From Mytilinidion resinicola (lineage: Eukaryota; Ascomycota; Dothideomycetes; Mytilinidiales; Mytilinidiaceae): DNA of 64,000 bases. Made by a program: the position numbers and the translations under genes. Positions 33,511-44,300 of this stretch are shown here, in pieces (positions within the stretch are counted from its first letter, which is position 1; each line of letters begins with the position of its first letter). The notes under the pieces are model-generated. The model searched no databases, was not told where the DNA came from, and was given only the letters and a program-made list of their open reading frames with translations. The DNA lies in the NCBI RefSeq assembly GCF_010093595.1, contig NW_022985463.1, positions 157,085 through 221,084 on the forward strand, given 5' to 3'.

Positions 33511-34062
33511 GCCTACTCATCACCCCCCTTTTTGCTACGTAAACACCCGCCATTTTGCTACACATCAACCCCCCCTAGATTTAGCCTAGCTCCGGCCCGT
33601 ATTAATATTGTTTCACCAATCATGCTCACTTGCTCGCAGCTTATGCAAAGAATCACATGACTCCTAGAAGCGGAAAGCGCCTAGATAGCCACCTCTTAAT
33701 TGCTGATTGAAAGGAACGCCGTATACACCATTATACCAAGGTTTCACACCCGAATATCCTCATGCTGCACCGGTTCCTTCACTACGAACAGCCTCCTTAG
33801 GAGTAGACAGAGGGCCATCATTAAGGGCCAGTTGACTGTTGGGGACTAAGGAAATAGAGCCCTTGGTCACTGTTAGGGTGCCGGCTTATCTGGCGGAGAG
33901 ATCCGGTGCTGTATTGGTGAATTAAAACCCGTAATTAAACAATAGTATTGCCTAAGCGACAGTCTAATTGGTGGAACAAAGTTATTACGAGCCGGAGCTA
34001 GGCTAAATCTAGGGGGAGGGGGGGGGGGGATATGTAGCAAAATGGGGGGGGGATGAGTAGGC
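33511..34062. mobile_element. 552-bp TIR element related to the one at 3.1 kb
   Basis: Inverted arms of about 115 bp begin GCCTACTCATC and share ATTTTGCTACA and CTAGATTTAGCCTAGCTCCG, with C-rich runs between them. The right arm holds G-runs of up to 10 (34021-34029 and nearby) where the left arm has 7 C. The interior includes CCTAGAAGCGGAAAGCGCCT, resembling the basic-peptide start of the 3.1-kb element, and both elements share the TTTTGCTAC plus C-run terminal design. No transposase is present. They look like two members of one nonautonomous family. Confidence 0.7.
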
Positions 34063-34099
34063 TCGTCCAAAACAAATACGTCTGCCCTCTCTCAAACTC

Positions 34100-34760
34100 C
34101 AACTGCAACCACATCGATCGAGTCTTGTACCTGTTTGATCAGAAGATCTCCAACTCCAACACCATTCACTTTTCTACTCTTGAATTTTGATCCAAATGCT
34201 CTTTGCCCCAAACATTGAGGTCTGGTTGAGGTTATTTTACCAGACCGCAGCATACTCCCGACCACATCAGACACTCTTGAGGTCGTATCCGATCCTCTCT
34301 AGTCCTCCTTCCATGAAGAAGAAAGAGGAGCCGCAGCCTGGCGGTCTTTTTTATATGCGGAAGAAGTTTGGAAGCACGAGGGCCCCGTGATCGGAGAGCG
34401 GAGGTGCTGCCAGCAGATCATGCATAGGGGCAGCACATGATGCACGTGAGAAAGAGAGAGCGCGTGGTTCAAGGGAAGAGATCACGGGTCAGTGGAGGAG
34501 CTTCCCAGAGCCGCTGCGATAGGAGATTTAGTGAGGAGGAAGAATACGAGGAGCACGTGAAGCACGTGAGACCTGAAATCCTGCGTGGGTTGGGGTATAA
34601 AAAATCGACTTGCCGGCGAACGAGGGTTTGAAGTCAAGGAAGGGGAAGAGGTGGGAGGAGATCAAAATTCATGAGCTTGTTCATGATGGTCTGGTCAACG
34701 CGGAGAATTGAAGAGTTCTATGGGAAGTGCAGAGCTGGTTGTTGAGTGATCAAATCCGCA
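34100..34760. promoter_or_regulatory. promoter-like module 2: divergent TATA pair with three CACGTG
   Basis: A minus-strand TATA (GCATATAAAA, about 34346-34356) and a plus-strand TATA (GGGGTATAAAAAA, 34592-34604) are 245 bp apart and face outwards. Three CACGTG lie between them (34443, 34554 and 34563). Both arms carry the core GATCAAAATTCA followed by [AT]GAG (34660 on plus; about 34184-34200 on minus). The plus arm also has GATGGTCTGGTCAACG (34684) and GATCAAATCC (34748), matching module 1 in order and spacing. Confidence 0.65.
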
Positions 34761-35340
34761 AAGATCACCATCAATGGCTCGGGGAGACTGGACTGGGTGC
34801 TATGCGAATGAGGGTTGATGATTATGAGCTGCAGTGAGTGGCTCTGAGCGATGTCGACCCGGAGGTGTAGTAATAACGACCACCACCTTATTCTTTCGCT
34901 AACATTCTTCAACATAATGGAGATGGCATCATCCAAACCCCACAGCAACCCTCAGCATCATAGTCCCTAAGGAACGCCGTAGACTCTCCCACCAATCCGA
35001 CCAAGTTCCCCCACCATTAGGCATTTTGGCGCGAAGTTTTGAAGACCCGAACCGCATTGTGAGTCGATATCACCAAGTTTTTGCCCATCCGCTCTCTCCA
35101 TCAAATACCTGGTCTCGATGTTTCAATACACCCGACAAGCTCCCTCCTTGACCACCTACCTCCCCTCAATCCTCCCTCTTATACAAAAGAAAAGCAGCAC
35201 CCACGTGACAAAGCACCCACCACTCAATCACGCCCACTCCCTCCATCCTGCAGTGCTCCCATCTCACGTGAAACAGATAACCACACGTGACCATACCCTG
35301 GCAGTTTGTCTGGCGGGTATAAAGCCTCCGCCTCTCGCTC
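34761..35340. promoter_or_regulatory. promoter-like module 3: divergent TATA pair with three CACGTG
   Basis: A minus-strand TATA (TTGTATAAGAGG, about 35176-35187) and a plus-strand TATA (GCGGGTATAAAGCC, 35313-35326) enclose CACGTG at 35202, 35265 and 35284. The plus arm is the 47-bp repeat array that follows. The minus arm (down to about 34760) is irregular but has GATGGGCAAAAACTTGG. No coding frame is convincing. Confidence 0.65.
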
Positions 35341-35365
35341 CTCAACTTTCGTTCTACAGGGCGAG

Positions 35366-35730
35366 ATGAAGGATGGAAGGGAGCAAACGGCAGATTAGAG
35401 GCGATCCATGGAGAGCGGTCTGGAGGGAGCGAAAAAGTCTACCGCTACGCGCTACGTGGAGGAGGGGATTTGGAGAGCAAAACGCACAGCCGAATCCCCT
35501 CATGGTGGAAGTTTGACTGGAGGAGGCAACACCACTCGCCGCTCAGCACCATATGGAGAGGATTGTGGAGCAAAACAGATGATATAGACCGATGATGGTG
35601 GAAGTTCGGTGGGAGAGAGCAAAGAAGACCTCGACGTCTCCTCATGGAGAGGGGGATGGTGGAGTAAAACCTACTACATCATCCCGTCATGGTGGAATGT
35701 AAACCGTTAGAGGCTGAGCTGAATGGAGCG
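35366..35730 (+). repeat. diverged minisatellite, ~47-bp period, core GGAGNNAGCAAAA
   Basis: The core [TG]GGAG[AG]GAGCAAA[AC] recurs with the A-run near 35393, 35429, 35475, 35526, 35570, 35619, 35665 and 35699. Most spacings are 44-51 bases. Between cores CATGGTGGAAGTT recurs. The array begins about 45 bp after the plus-strand TATA of module 3. Units share little besides the core, so ordinary slippage does not explain the pattern. Confidence 0.65.
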
Positions 35731-35984
35731 GGATCTGGTGGGATTCCAAGAAGTAACAGTAATGGCAGTCGTTAGGCGGTGCCGGGAAAGCTCAACAAAT
35801 CTGCATAATGGCAGAGAGCGGTCCTACAGATTGATGATACCAGATAGCGAGTGAAGGACTCTATAAAAACTAGCAGAAATAAGAGTCAGTGCTCCGAATA
35901 TATACTGGCTACTAGCATTATCCCTCGTGTATCTAGACTTATAGGTAGGAGGAGCAAGAGGCAGTGCAAACCGCTAATAGAAAA

Positions 35985-36190
35985 TGATGAAGTGCATGGA
36001 AATACTTAGCAAACAGCCAGGAAACAGCCCTCCATCGATGACTCTTCGCGTTGTGTTTAATCACTGTTTTACTTCTCCCCTTCCCTCACCTCTCCTTCTC
36101 GTACCCATCCTTACCTCCCTCCTCGCTCACGTTTTATACTCCCCCCTCCCCAATACAACACATCACTCACGTGCCACACGTGCCCTTCGC
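35985..36190 (-). promoter_or_regulatory. promoter-like module 4: minus-strand TATA with two CACGTG
   Basis: A minus-strand TATA (GAGTATAAAACG, about 36131-36141) is preceded on its upstream side by CACGTG at 36168 and 36177. The arm read on the minus strand has GGGGAGAAGTAAAACAG (about 36065-36081), a variant of the array core. No plus-strand TATA is evident. Confidence 0.55.
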
Positions 36191-37855
36191 TTCTCTCCCG
36201 TGACCTCTCCCGTGATCTCTCTCACGCCCACCTCCGCGCCCCTCCCCTCAACCAATCACCCACCCCTGCGCCACCGTTGCCAAGCCCCTCGACACACACC
36301 CAGAGCAATCGGCCGCCTGCCACGATCTTGACAGTTAACGAGCGGCCGTGCGGTGCGCTAGCCATTGCAAACGGGGGTGGCGGGCAGGGTGGTGTGACAT
36401 CCCCATCCCCAAGAACCGCCCCTCCCTTTCTTCTTCGACACGTCCAAATCTGACTTGTCTCCGTCTCCGTCTCTTCAGCGAGCGGATAGCCACGGATAAG
36501 GTGCGATTCGTTGCGTTCTTATTTCATTTCCATCGAGTCCTTGGCTCTCGTTCGGAGATGGGGAGGCCCAGCCAATCCAGTCTTCCTGCACAACGCCCCC
36601 TCATCCCAGCACCCAGCATCCAGCTCCACAGAAATGCAACCCAATAGACTAGGAAAAGAAAGTGGTCCCATTCCGCTATGTACAATCAATCACCTGCCCG
36701 ATTCATGCACCACCCATCCTTCTTGAGGATTAATTCGCAATTCGGAGAGAGTAGTGACTGTGGAGCACTCAATAATTTGAAATGTCGTCTTGGGATCGAA
36801 CCATTGCATTTGCAGGGTCGGGTCTCACACCACCATCAGACGACCTAAGCTCCGCAGAGCATGGTGAATGTGATAAGCTGCAGTCTCCGCCCCCAAATTC
36901 ATGCCAGACACACCCTCTGGCTCAGATCTATGCATTGGGGGGAGCGCATCTCGACACCTCACAAGCGCATACACGTGTGCAATTGGATTGGAAGTAAGTT
37001 TTTCTATGTATGTAGACTTAAATTTCTACCATAAATGTAAGTATGTGAGGTATGTTTCCCATCCCAATACCATACTTTCCTTTCCTCCCTCCTCACGCTT
37101 CAGCCTGCACTCGCATCGAAGAGGACAAACATTACAGTTTTTCTCGCAACCCGAATTGCATACTCCTCGAAGTGTCCAGCGCTTCTCTCGCCAGCCAATC
37201 CACACTCATCTAGCAAGAAAAAACAAACCATACTTTTTATCGTGTTTAAGCATCGTAAATCACAGAAAACAGAACATATAGTGCTGTATATCCGCATTCC
37301 ATATCCGCAGTCAAGAAAGAAAGATTTAGCACAGAACACGGGATATCTCGCACTTGAAAAAACACACGCAAGAAAGAAAAGACATGAAGCATAAGAGAAG
37401 AGAATCTAGGACGGCCTAGAAGCCATCCAAAATGGTATCACACCTATAAATGCCGCACCTTGCGGCTCCGAATTGATCGAAGCAGAGAAGCAGGACAAGA
37501 CAAGATGAAATGAAGCACGAAAGACAGTCAAGACCATCCCCGTCTCATGCCATGCAGGTCCCGCGCCCGCACACTGATGTTTCAGCATGCCAGCGGCCCA
37601 CACCAAAAAGCGCCTAGCCGTACCAGGGATGCCCGAAGAAAGATACAGAGGAAAATGGGGTGAGCGATCAGCATCCTCCAAAACCCGTCCGTGACAGATG
37701 GGGAAAGAGGTCCCGCTAGCCAGGGTGCCATGCTCGTCGCTTCGGATGCGAACATGCAGGTTCATCCGGAGCGTTCGTGCGTTTCGAGCGAGATTTCGGG
37801 TTCCGCGCTCCGACTGCTGAGTCGAGCGCGGGTTGAAACTAGGATTGTGAGATTC
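36191..37855. other. gene-less spacer, 3' side of the DUF8032-like gene
   Basis: No gene is supported. The last few hundred bases are the likely 3' UTR of the minus-strand DUF8032-like gene. The open frames at 36901-37281 and 37406-37765 have no domains. Confidence 0.35.
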
Positions 37856-40800
37856 TTAAGGAGACGACTCGCGCCCTCGACCTCTCTTGCTGCGCTCCAT
37901 CCACCGCCGCTTCCCAACCCGCGTCTCGAAGTGCGGGGCAACGTCGGTAACGTCTTTGCCTGCTGCGACCATGGTGCTGCGCATCTTGTTGCGGTAGGCG
38001 TCCACTGGAGAGGTAAGTCAGCTTCGAGACCCTGACTGCGGCGTGTGCGATGGTTACTTACGAGATTTTTGCAGGAAGAGTGTCCGGTTAGCGAACACCC
38101 GGCTCTGGCTCCAGCTCATTCGATAGCCCAAGTCATTGAGCGTAATCTCCTTGCGTCGCTTTTGCCTCGTCATCCGCGGTTTTGGGACTCTCGCTTCCGT
38201 CCCGTCGAGCATTGGGACTGGAACAAGCGTGGAACCCGAAACTGGCGGAGCGCCCTCCTCATTCGGCTCGATTTCGTCGTTGAACACTCGGCTCCCACGG
38301 GGAGAAGTGGGCGGAGAGGTCATCTGCATGGGGAAATACGATCGGGGAAATACCGAGTTCTTCTCGCGGTAGGAATCTGGCATCTCTTCCATCTGAACTT
38401 GGTCGAGCATGACTCGGACGCGCACTCGCGTTCCTCGCTGCGCATCATCCACAAGGATGAATTTGCGACGCTTAGAATCTGGTAGATCTCCAAACAACGC
38501 AATATTGCGCTCTTCCTCCTCTTGCTTAGTTACTGGCGCGGCCGTCGCATGGGACGGGGCGCGGCCGCTGGAATGCCCCATTCCATCGTGGATCGGCGGC
38601 ATGGTTGATTCGCCCACCGATGAGCTCGTAGGGAACGACGGATAAAAGTTCTGCGTTTGCCGGACGTCGTGTGGCGAAGACTGGCCGTTCGGGGCTTGGT
38701 GGTGGTGAGTGTGCGATTCAGGATACTCATTATCGGCTACATAAGACAAAGGAAATTAGCTCTCACATTTCAAACTCAATCCTCTGGTGCATAATATGTG
38801 TGGTGTGGGGAAAGTGTTACATCAAGGAGTGTAATGTACATGCGATACAGAACGACAGGATGGCTCTCAATTCAATATCCGTCAAGTATGCTTATTGCAC
38901 GTATTGTCACATCTGGTGAAACATACCGCTAACGTCATCTTGCCCTCCAGGCCCACCGCCTGGATGTTCATGGTGGTGGTGCAACTGCGGCCCTCCCATG
39001 CTCATGCTAGGCTGCCTTGGTCCTGGAGCGGCCAAGCCTGCCGAATTCGGACCCCCTGCAGACCCCGGCACAGGACCTGCCATGTGATTATGGGGCTGCG
39101 GCTGCTGAACGGCCTTCCTATTGCTGATCTTGGCCATTCTCCGAACCCGCCTACTCCTTAGGCGTGGATCTTGGTTGCTGTTGCGCCAGCTGTCTACGGC
39201 GCGCTGGATAAGGCCGCGCTTCCCTCTTAGGCACGGGTTGAGCTGGGCGAGCGCCCATCCCACGGTGTTGCACTCGGTCTCGTAATGAAGTCGGTTGCCC
39301 TTGTACTGGTCCTTGTGGCAGCACGCGCGGGGGTATACGCAGTTCTCGGTTTTGAACTCCTGGGCGAGCTCGTCGACGTTGATGGACTCGACATCGCACC
39401 GAATCGTGTACTCCATCTTGACGCGGTCTCGGGAGTACTCAAACGCAATCCATTGGACGCCGTTCTGGTCTTGTCGTACGACCAAAGGAGTGGTTGCTGG
39501 AATGGGGCCGGGAGCTGCGTTGGGGTTGACGTTGGAGCCCGGAGCACCGGGATGCATGTTCGGAGGTCCAACTGGAGGTCCTTGAGGTGCGGCTTGAGGC
39601 GGTCCCAGTCCTGATCCTGGTCGTTGAAGCGGAGCTTGGGACATTCGCGACTTCGGGCTGCCCAATCCAGGCGTGTGCGGGTGCGAGCCTTGGTGCTGCA
39701 TTGGCTGGCCTTGCTGATGGGACATCAAAAGCGAGTTGGTGGCCATCGGCTGGTGCTGCTGGGACGACGGGTGCTGGGCGTAGGGCGATTGCTGTGCTAC
39801 TGGGTACGGCGTGTAGTACATGCCCTGTGGTGGCATCTGGCTCGTCGGCTGCCCGTAGAGAGGTCGTCCATGCTGGTCGTGCTGCGGTGACTGCACTGAC
39901 GCTGGCGAGTTTGACTGCGGCGTGTGGTAGATGGGTGGGAATGTGCGGTTCATGGTAGCGGTTGCCATGAGGTCTGGGTTCTCTGCAGATCCAGTCAGAA
40001 ATCAATACAGCTCGGGGCCCGCCGTTTCGACAGGGCGAGGTTCCCACGACGCGTCTTCTTGCAGAACATCCACAAAACAACAGAACCGCTGCCACAACAG
40101 AAGCACTGCGAGACAAACGCGTCAGAGGAAAAGAGCTTTGAAACTGACCTGAGGACGTGTAGCTTCCGGAAGCACTGTTCGTGCTGTACGGACTCGGGTG
40201 GGCAGGGTAGTAGGGGACTTCCTGCTGCTGGCCTGGCGGACCTGGGATCGGATTTCCGTACGGCGACTGGTGCTGCTGCGGAATCGATGGATTGGATGGG
40301 TGTGGCGACGCGTACGGTCCTTGAGCCGGCGACTGCGCGGGTTGAGACTGGTGAGGAGAGTCAGGATGATGCTGCTGGACGACGCCCGCGCGCGGATGTT
40401 GGAGATGCTGTGGCGGTGGGAGGCCCTGCGCTGAGGGGTGGGGGTGATGCTAGCGCACGACACGTTAGCCACGACGTCCCTACAGTGGATGAGTAATGAG
40501 CAGGGGAGTGGTGTGGTGTTGCAAAACAAAAGCCCTCGCGCACATCCACGTCCTGGCAAGAGAGCAGTAGTACCTGGGCGAGATCGGAGCAGACAGATCA
40601 GACCAAGGGTGGGAGACTGGACAAGGAGAATAGACAGGCAGAAGAGACGGCAAACAAATGCAGGGTTTTTGAGAGGATGGAAGCAAGTGGGTGATGGTTG
40701 GATGGGTGGCGGGGGTGAGGGGCATATGAGGGCGGTGTCTTCAGAGATGCGCACTAGGCCAACCGCGTTCGGACAGCTCTGGACCAGGGTGCGTGCAAGG

Positions 40801-41319
40801 CGGCGGTGACAGAAGGAGACATAGAAAGACCACGCAGTGCGGAGGAGTGCTCAGACGGCGACAGCAGCGCGCGCTGGTGAGTGGTCCGGGCAGGACGCAC
40901 AGCGGAGGGCTGGGACGAGGCTCCAGGGTTCCGCTGCTGGCCTCGGGCGCACTGCTTGGACATGACAGGGGGGTGCTGGTGCAGGAGAGGCCATCGCAGG
41001 ACAGGTGCAAGACGAGAGGGTGCAGGCTGGGGGGGTGAGGGTTGAGGCCGCTGCTTGGCGAGAAGGGCCTACCATGTAGCCAGTGCAGCACTGGAGCTGG
41101 GGGTTGGGGGATAGCTCGGGATGCGGCGTCGTTGCAGCGCGGATGTGCAGCAGAGGGCTGATGCATGCAATGGGCAAAGCCAACGGTCGGAGGGAGGGTG
41201 CGCGAGTGGTGGAGGTTGAGGAGCAGGGAGGCACTCACCAGCTGGGCCGCCACAGGAGCCGGCTCTTCCTTATACTTGCGGGGGCTGCCTGCCCTATCTC
41301 GCGACGACGCATGCGACAT
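37856..41319 (-). CDS. Q/P-rich nuclear regulator with conserved fungal domain (DUF8032-like)
   Basis: The model is complement(join(37856..38004,38062..38736,38927..39982,40149..40449,41239..41319)), 753 residues, all junctions in frame. Introns are 57, 190, 166 and 789 bp. After a Gln/Pro/His-rich N-terminal half, a conserved block of about 110 residues (GVQWIAFEYSRDRVKMEYTI, then CDVESINVDELAQEFKTENC and PRACCHKDQYKGNRLHYETE, ending PRLRSRRVRRMAKISNRK) appears. I recall it as a fungal domain of unknown function, DUF8032. A second conserved part has KRRKFILVDDAQRGTRVRVR and MSWSQSRVFANRTLFLQKS; the end is basic (GKRRWMERSKRGRGRESSP). Composition suggests a nuclear transcription regulator. 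The first exon (MSHASSRDRAGSPRKYKEEP) is joined by the longest intron and is the least certain; a microexon near 41075 is possible. Confidence 0.75.
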
Positions 41320-44300
41320 TGTTATTATTGCTGCTGGAGGTCTGGGGGGAGTCAGTGTGAGTTGGGCGCGAGGGCAGGCCGTGCAGGCTAACAACGGCCG
41401 TCTGTGCAGTGCCGCGCTAGCTGCGTAATTTCAGCACACCACCGCCTCCAGGGTGGGCCCCGGGCTGCGTGGAAAAGAGAAACGCCCTAACGTGCCGAGT
41501 CCAGCCACCGGCTTGGGCGGAGCGCTGGGGCAGGTGCACGGCGAGGATACGGCTGTGTGAGTGGCCGAGGGCGCTGCAGCAGCGGGACGACTGCCTGTTG
41601 CGAGCTCCGGCGCCGCGGCTGTTGAGCGCGGATAAGGCCCTGTGCAACGGCCGCTGTCCGCAACGGGCTGGCGGGAGGGCGTGGTTGTGCCGGGGGGACG
41701 GCCGGGGCGAGCGCTGGGATGCGCGCACGAGTTCGGGGTGGCAGAGGAGCGCTGGTTTGCCGGCGGGTCGCTGGTGCTGCGAAGGTGCTGGGTTGTGTGC
41801 CGGGTATCGGCTAGGGCTTCGGCAGGGCGAGCTCTGATGGCGGCGATGGCCCGGGAGGCGGCCAGCCTGCGCGTGGGAGATGAGAGGACGGCGACAGGGG
41901 AGCTGCGCGGTGGAGCAGCGAGGACGAGAGATGGAGGCGATGGCCTGGTGGATGGGGCCAGGATGGACGACATGTCCTTGAGCGTCGCGTGCGCCGGCTG
42001 GCTTCCGGGATGCCAAGCCCGGCCGCGCGGCGCTAACCTCGGCGCTACCGCTTTCTTTAGCCCAAGACAGCCAGTATCTTACCACCGGGCCCCTTCCAGT
42101 GAAATGTAACGCCCGTATTATACCTCGCGCTCAACTGCTGCCCGCCACACCGCGGAACCCACTCCACCTCTGCCAATTTTATCCATTTATATCGGCGCAA
42201 ACCACTGAACGCCTCCCGCCACCATTGACACGTTCGCGCTAGGGAGGCACATCCTCTCTCGCACCCTAAAATTGCAGAGCCCGCCGCGCTGGAATCACAT
42301 CTTTCAAACGCGCCCGCGTCCCGAACGGTGCCGCCTCTGAGCCCGCAACCCACGATAATACTCCGCCGCGATATAGCCTAGGTTGCGCTCGCGGTGCCGT
42401 GTCTCAGATGCGACAGCTGCTCGGTTCCCTCGAGTCCTCGGCCTGCTGTCCTCGACGTCCTGCTAGCCCAGCGTCGACTCGGGGCAGACGCATCCTCCGA
42501 GTTGCTCCCATTGGCCTGCGGGCTGCTCGAAAATGCAAGTGATCAACGTCAATCAACGGCCACAGCGCGCGCCAGACGCCCCTAACCTGCTTGTGCCTGG
42601 CGGGCCCCATCCGCCCCATTCGACGCGGATCGACACAGCAGCACAGACGGAGCCTGTCCGACACGGCACGCAGGATGCGAGAAGGAAACATGGCGTCGAC
42701 GGGCGAGCCCTGGGGATCTTCGCTCATTTCGCTCCCTGCGAGCCGTTGATCACGTCCAAGCCATCCGTCGCGCGCAGGCCTGTCAGAGATCGTGAACACT
42801 GCGAGGAAAGTTGCGGCGCTGCCACCACTCCTCGAGACGGCCGCAAGAATCATGCTCCGGAGCGTCTCAACGCTGCCTGAGTCGCTGCTGAGATTGGAGA
42901 GCAATGCTGACCTGGGAGGATGCCTGTGCGTCTTCATGCGATGGCGCGCAAGACGTTGGCCCTGCACGCCCAAGAGCCAACGGCGCGCCGGCAGATGCCA
43001 CGGCGATGGCAAGGCGGGCTGAACTGGCCTCATGGCGCAGACGAAGGCCAATGTCGCCATCCAACTCTCTCCCCTTCGCGGTGCAGGAGAAATGAGGGTC
43101 GCGTTGACACGGGCGCCACAGCGAGAAAGAGTCCTTCAAGTAGCTTCGCCGCTGGCCCGCCGCGGGCCCGCCGCGGATGTCAGAATGGCCTGATGCTGAG
43201 CAGAAGGATGCGCTGCTACTGCATGGCGCCCACCCGGAGTGCCAGAATAGATTAAAGCTCTGGATTCGCCACTGAGGACAAATCGCAACGGAACTCTCCA
43301 CCCGGCGTCGGTTCCGTCGCGCTGATAAACTCGCAAAAACCTGCTCAGCGTTGAAACGAGCCGCGTCACGAGCGTGTCAACTGTCGGCTTTTTCCAAGAC
43401 TGAATAGGCTGACAGCGCTCGCCGGCTGGGTGGAAGATGCGACGTGAGGTCGAGGCTATAGCACATATAGCACATCCTGGTATAGCAAATGCTCCTAAAT
43501 GGGCAGCCTGCGAATGCGGAGACACCCTGGGAGCGACTGGGAGTGACAGCTTGCCTAAAGAAGCACCGCTGCTGAGTTAACAAGGGCAATTACTCAGGTA
43601 CCGAGGAAGGGTTAATGCCTGGTGCTGCAACAACAACTCTAATCCAACAACTGGAACGCCCTCAGGCACGACGTCGAGCTCGAGCGGCGCATCGCCATCG
43701 GCATCACAATCAGCAACACCTTCGGACGGCGTCGACAGCACGAGCAAACGATGGCGGCTAACCAAAGTCTCGCGAGCTCGACAGCTCAACTGGAGAATCC
43801 TTCGGGGTGCAACGGCATGCGATCGAGCGGATCGAAGGCTACCGAGGTGAGGACGACTGATAACAACTGTGAAGGTGTGCTGTGCCGGGACCCAGCGTTC
43901 AGAGACGACGGAGATTTCTCCCTTTCGCAACAGAGGCCGTCTCGAGCAGGACGAGCTGCACGAGATGCGGGCAGGCGCCTGGAGATCTCGTCCGAAAAGG
44001 CCGCTGCCCCGCGGACAGCCAAACGGACACTCATGCTTCGAGTCGCTGTCGCACGCCCAACGCGATAAAAGAACGGCGGCGTGCATCTGAAGTCGCTCAG
44101 ACCAGCAGCGCGGCGGCGTGCAGCCGGCCACAAGTCAGCAGCGCGCTCGTGGTGCCCGAATGCAAAATTAGCCCGATAGGCTCGCGCCGTCATCATGTGC
44201 CAGTTCTACCACGTCAACGCTTCCGCTCAGTGACACAGCTTGCGGATCCAGAGAGCAGTAGCTAGAAGAGGGGGGTGCGTCGTGGAGAGTCGCCATCACA

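Noticed and set aside
36784..36844. tRNA-like element on the minus strand (7-bp ends GTCGTCT/AGACGAC, B-box-like GGTTCGATCCC)
   Set aside because: It is only 61 bases long, the T-stem pairs poorly and no D-arm or anticodon arm can be drawn.
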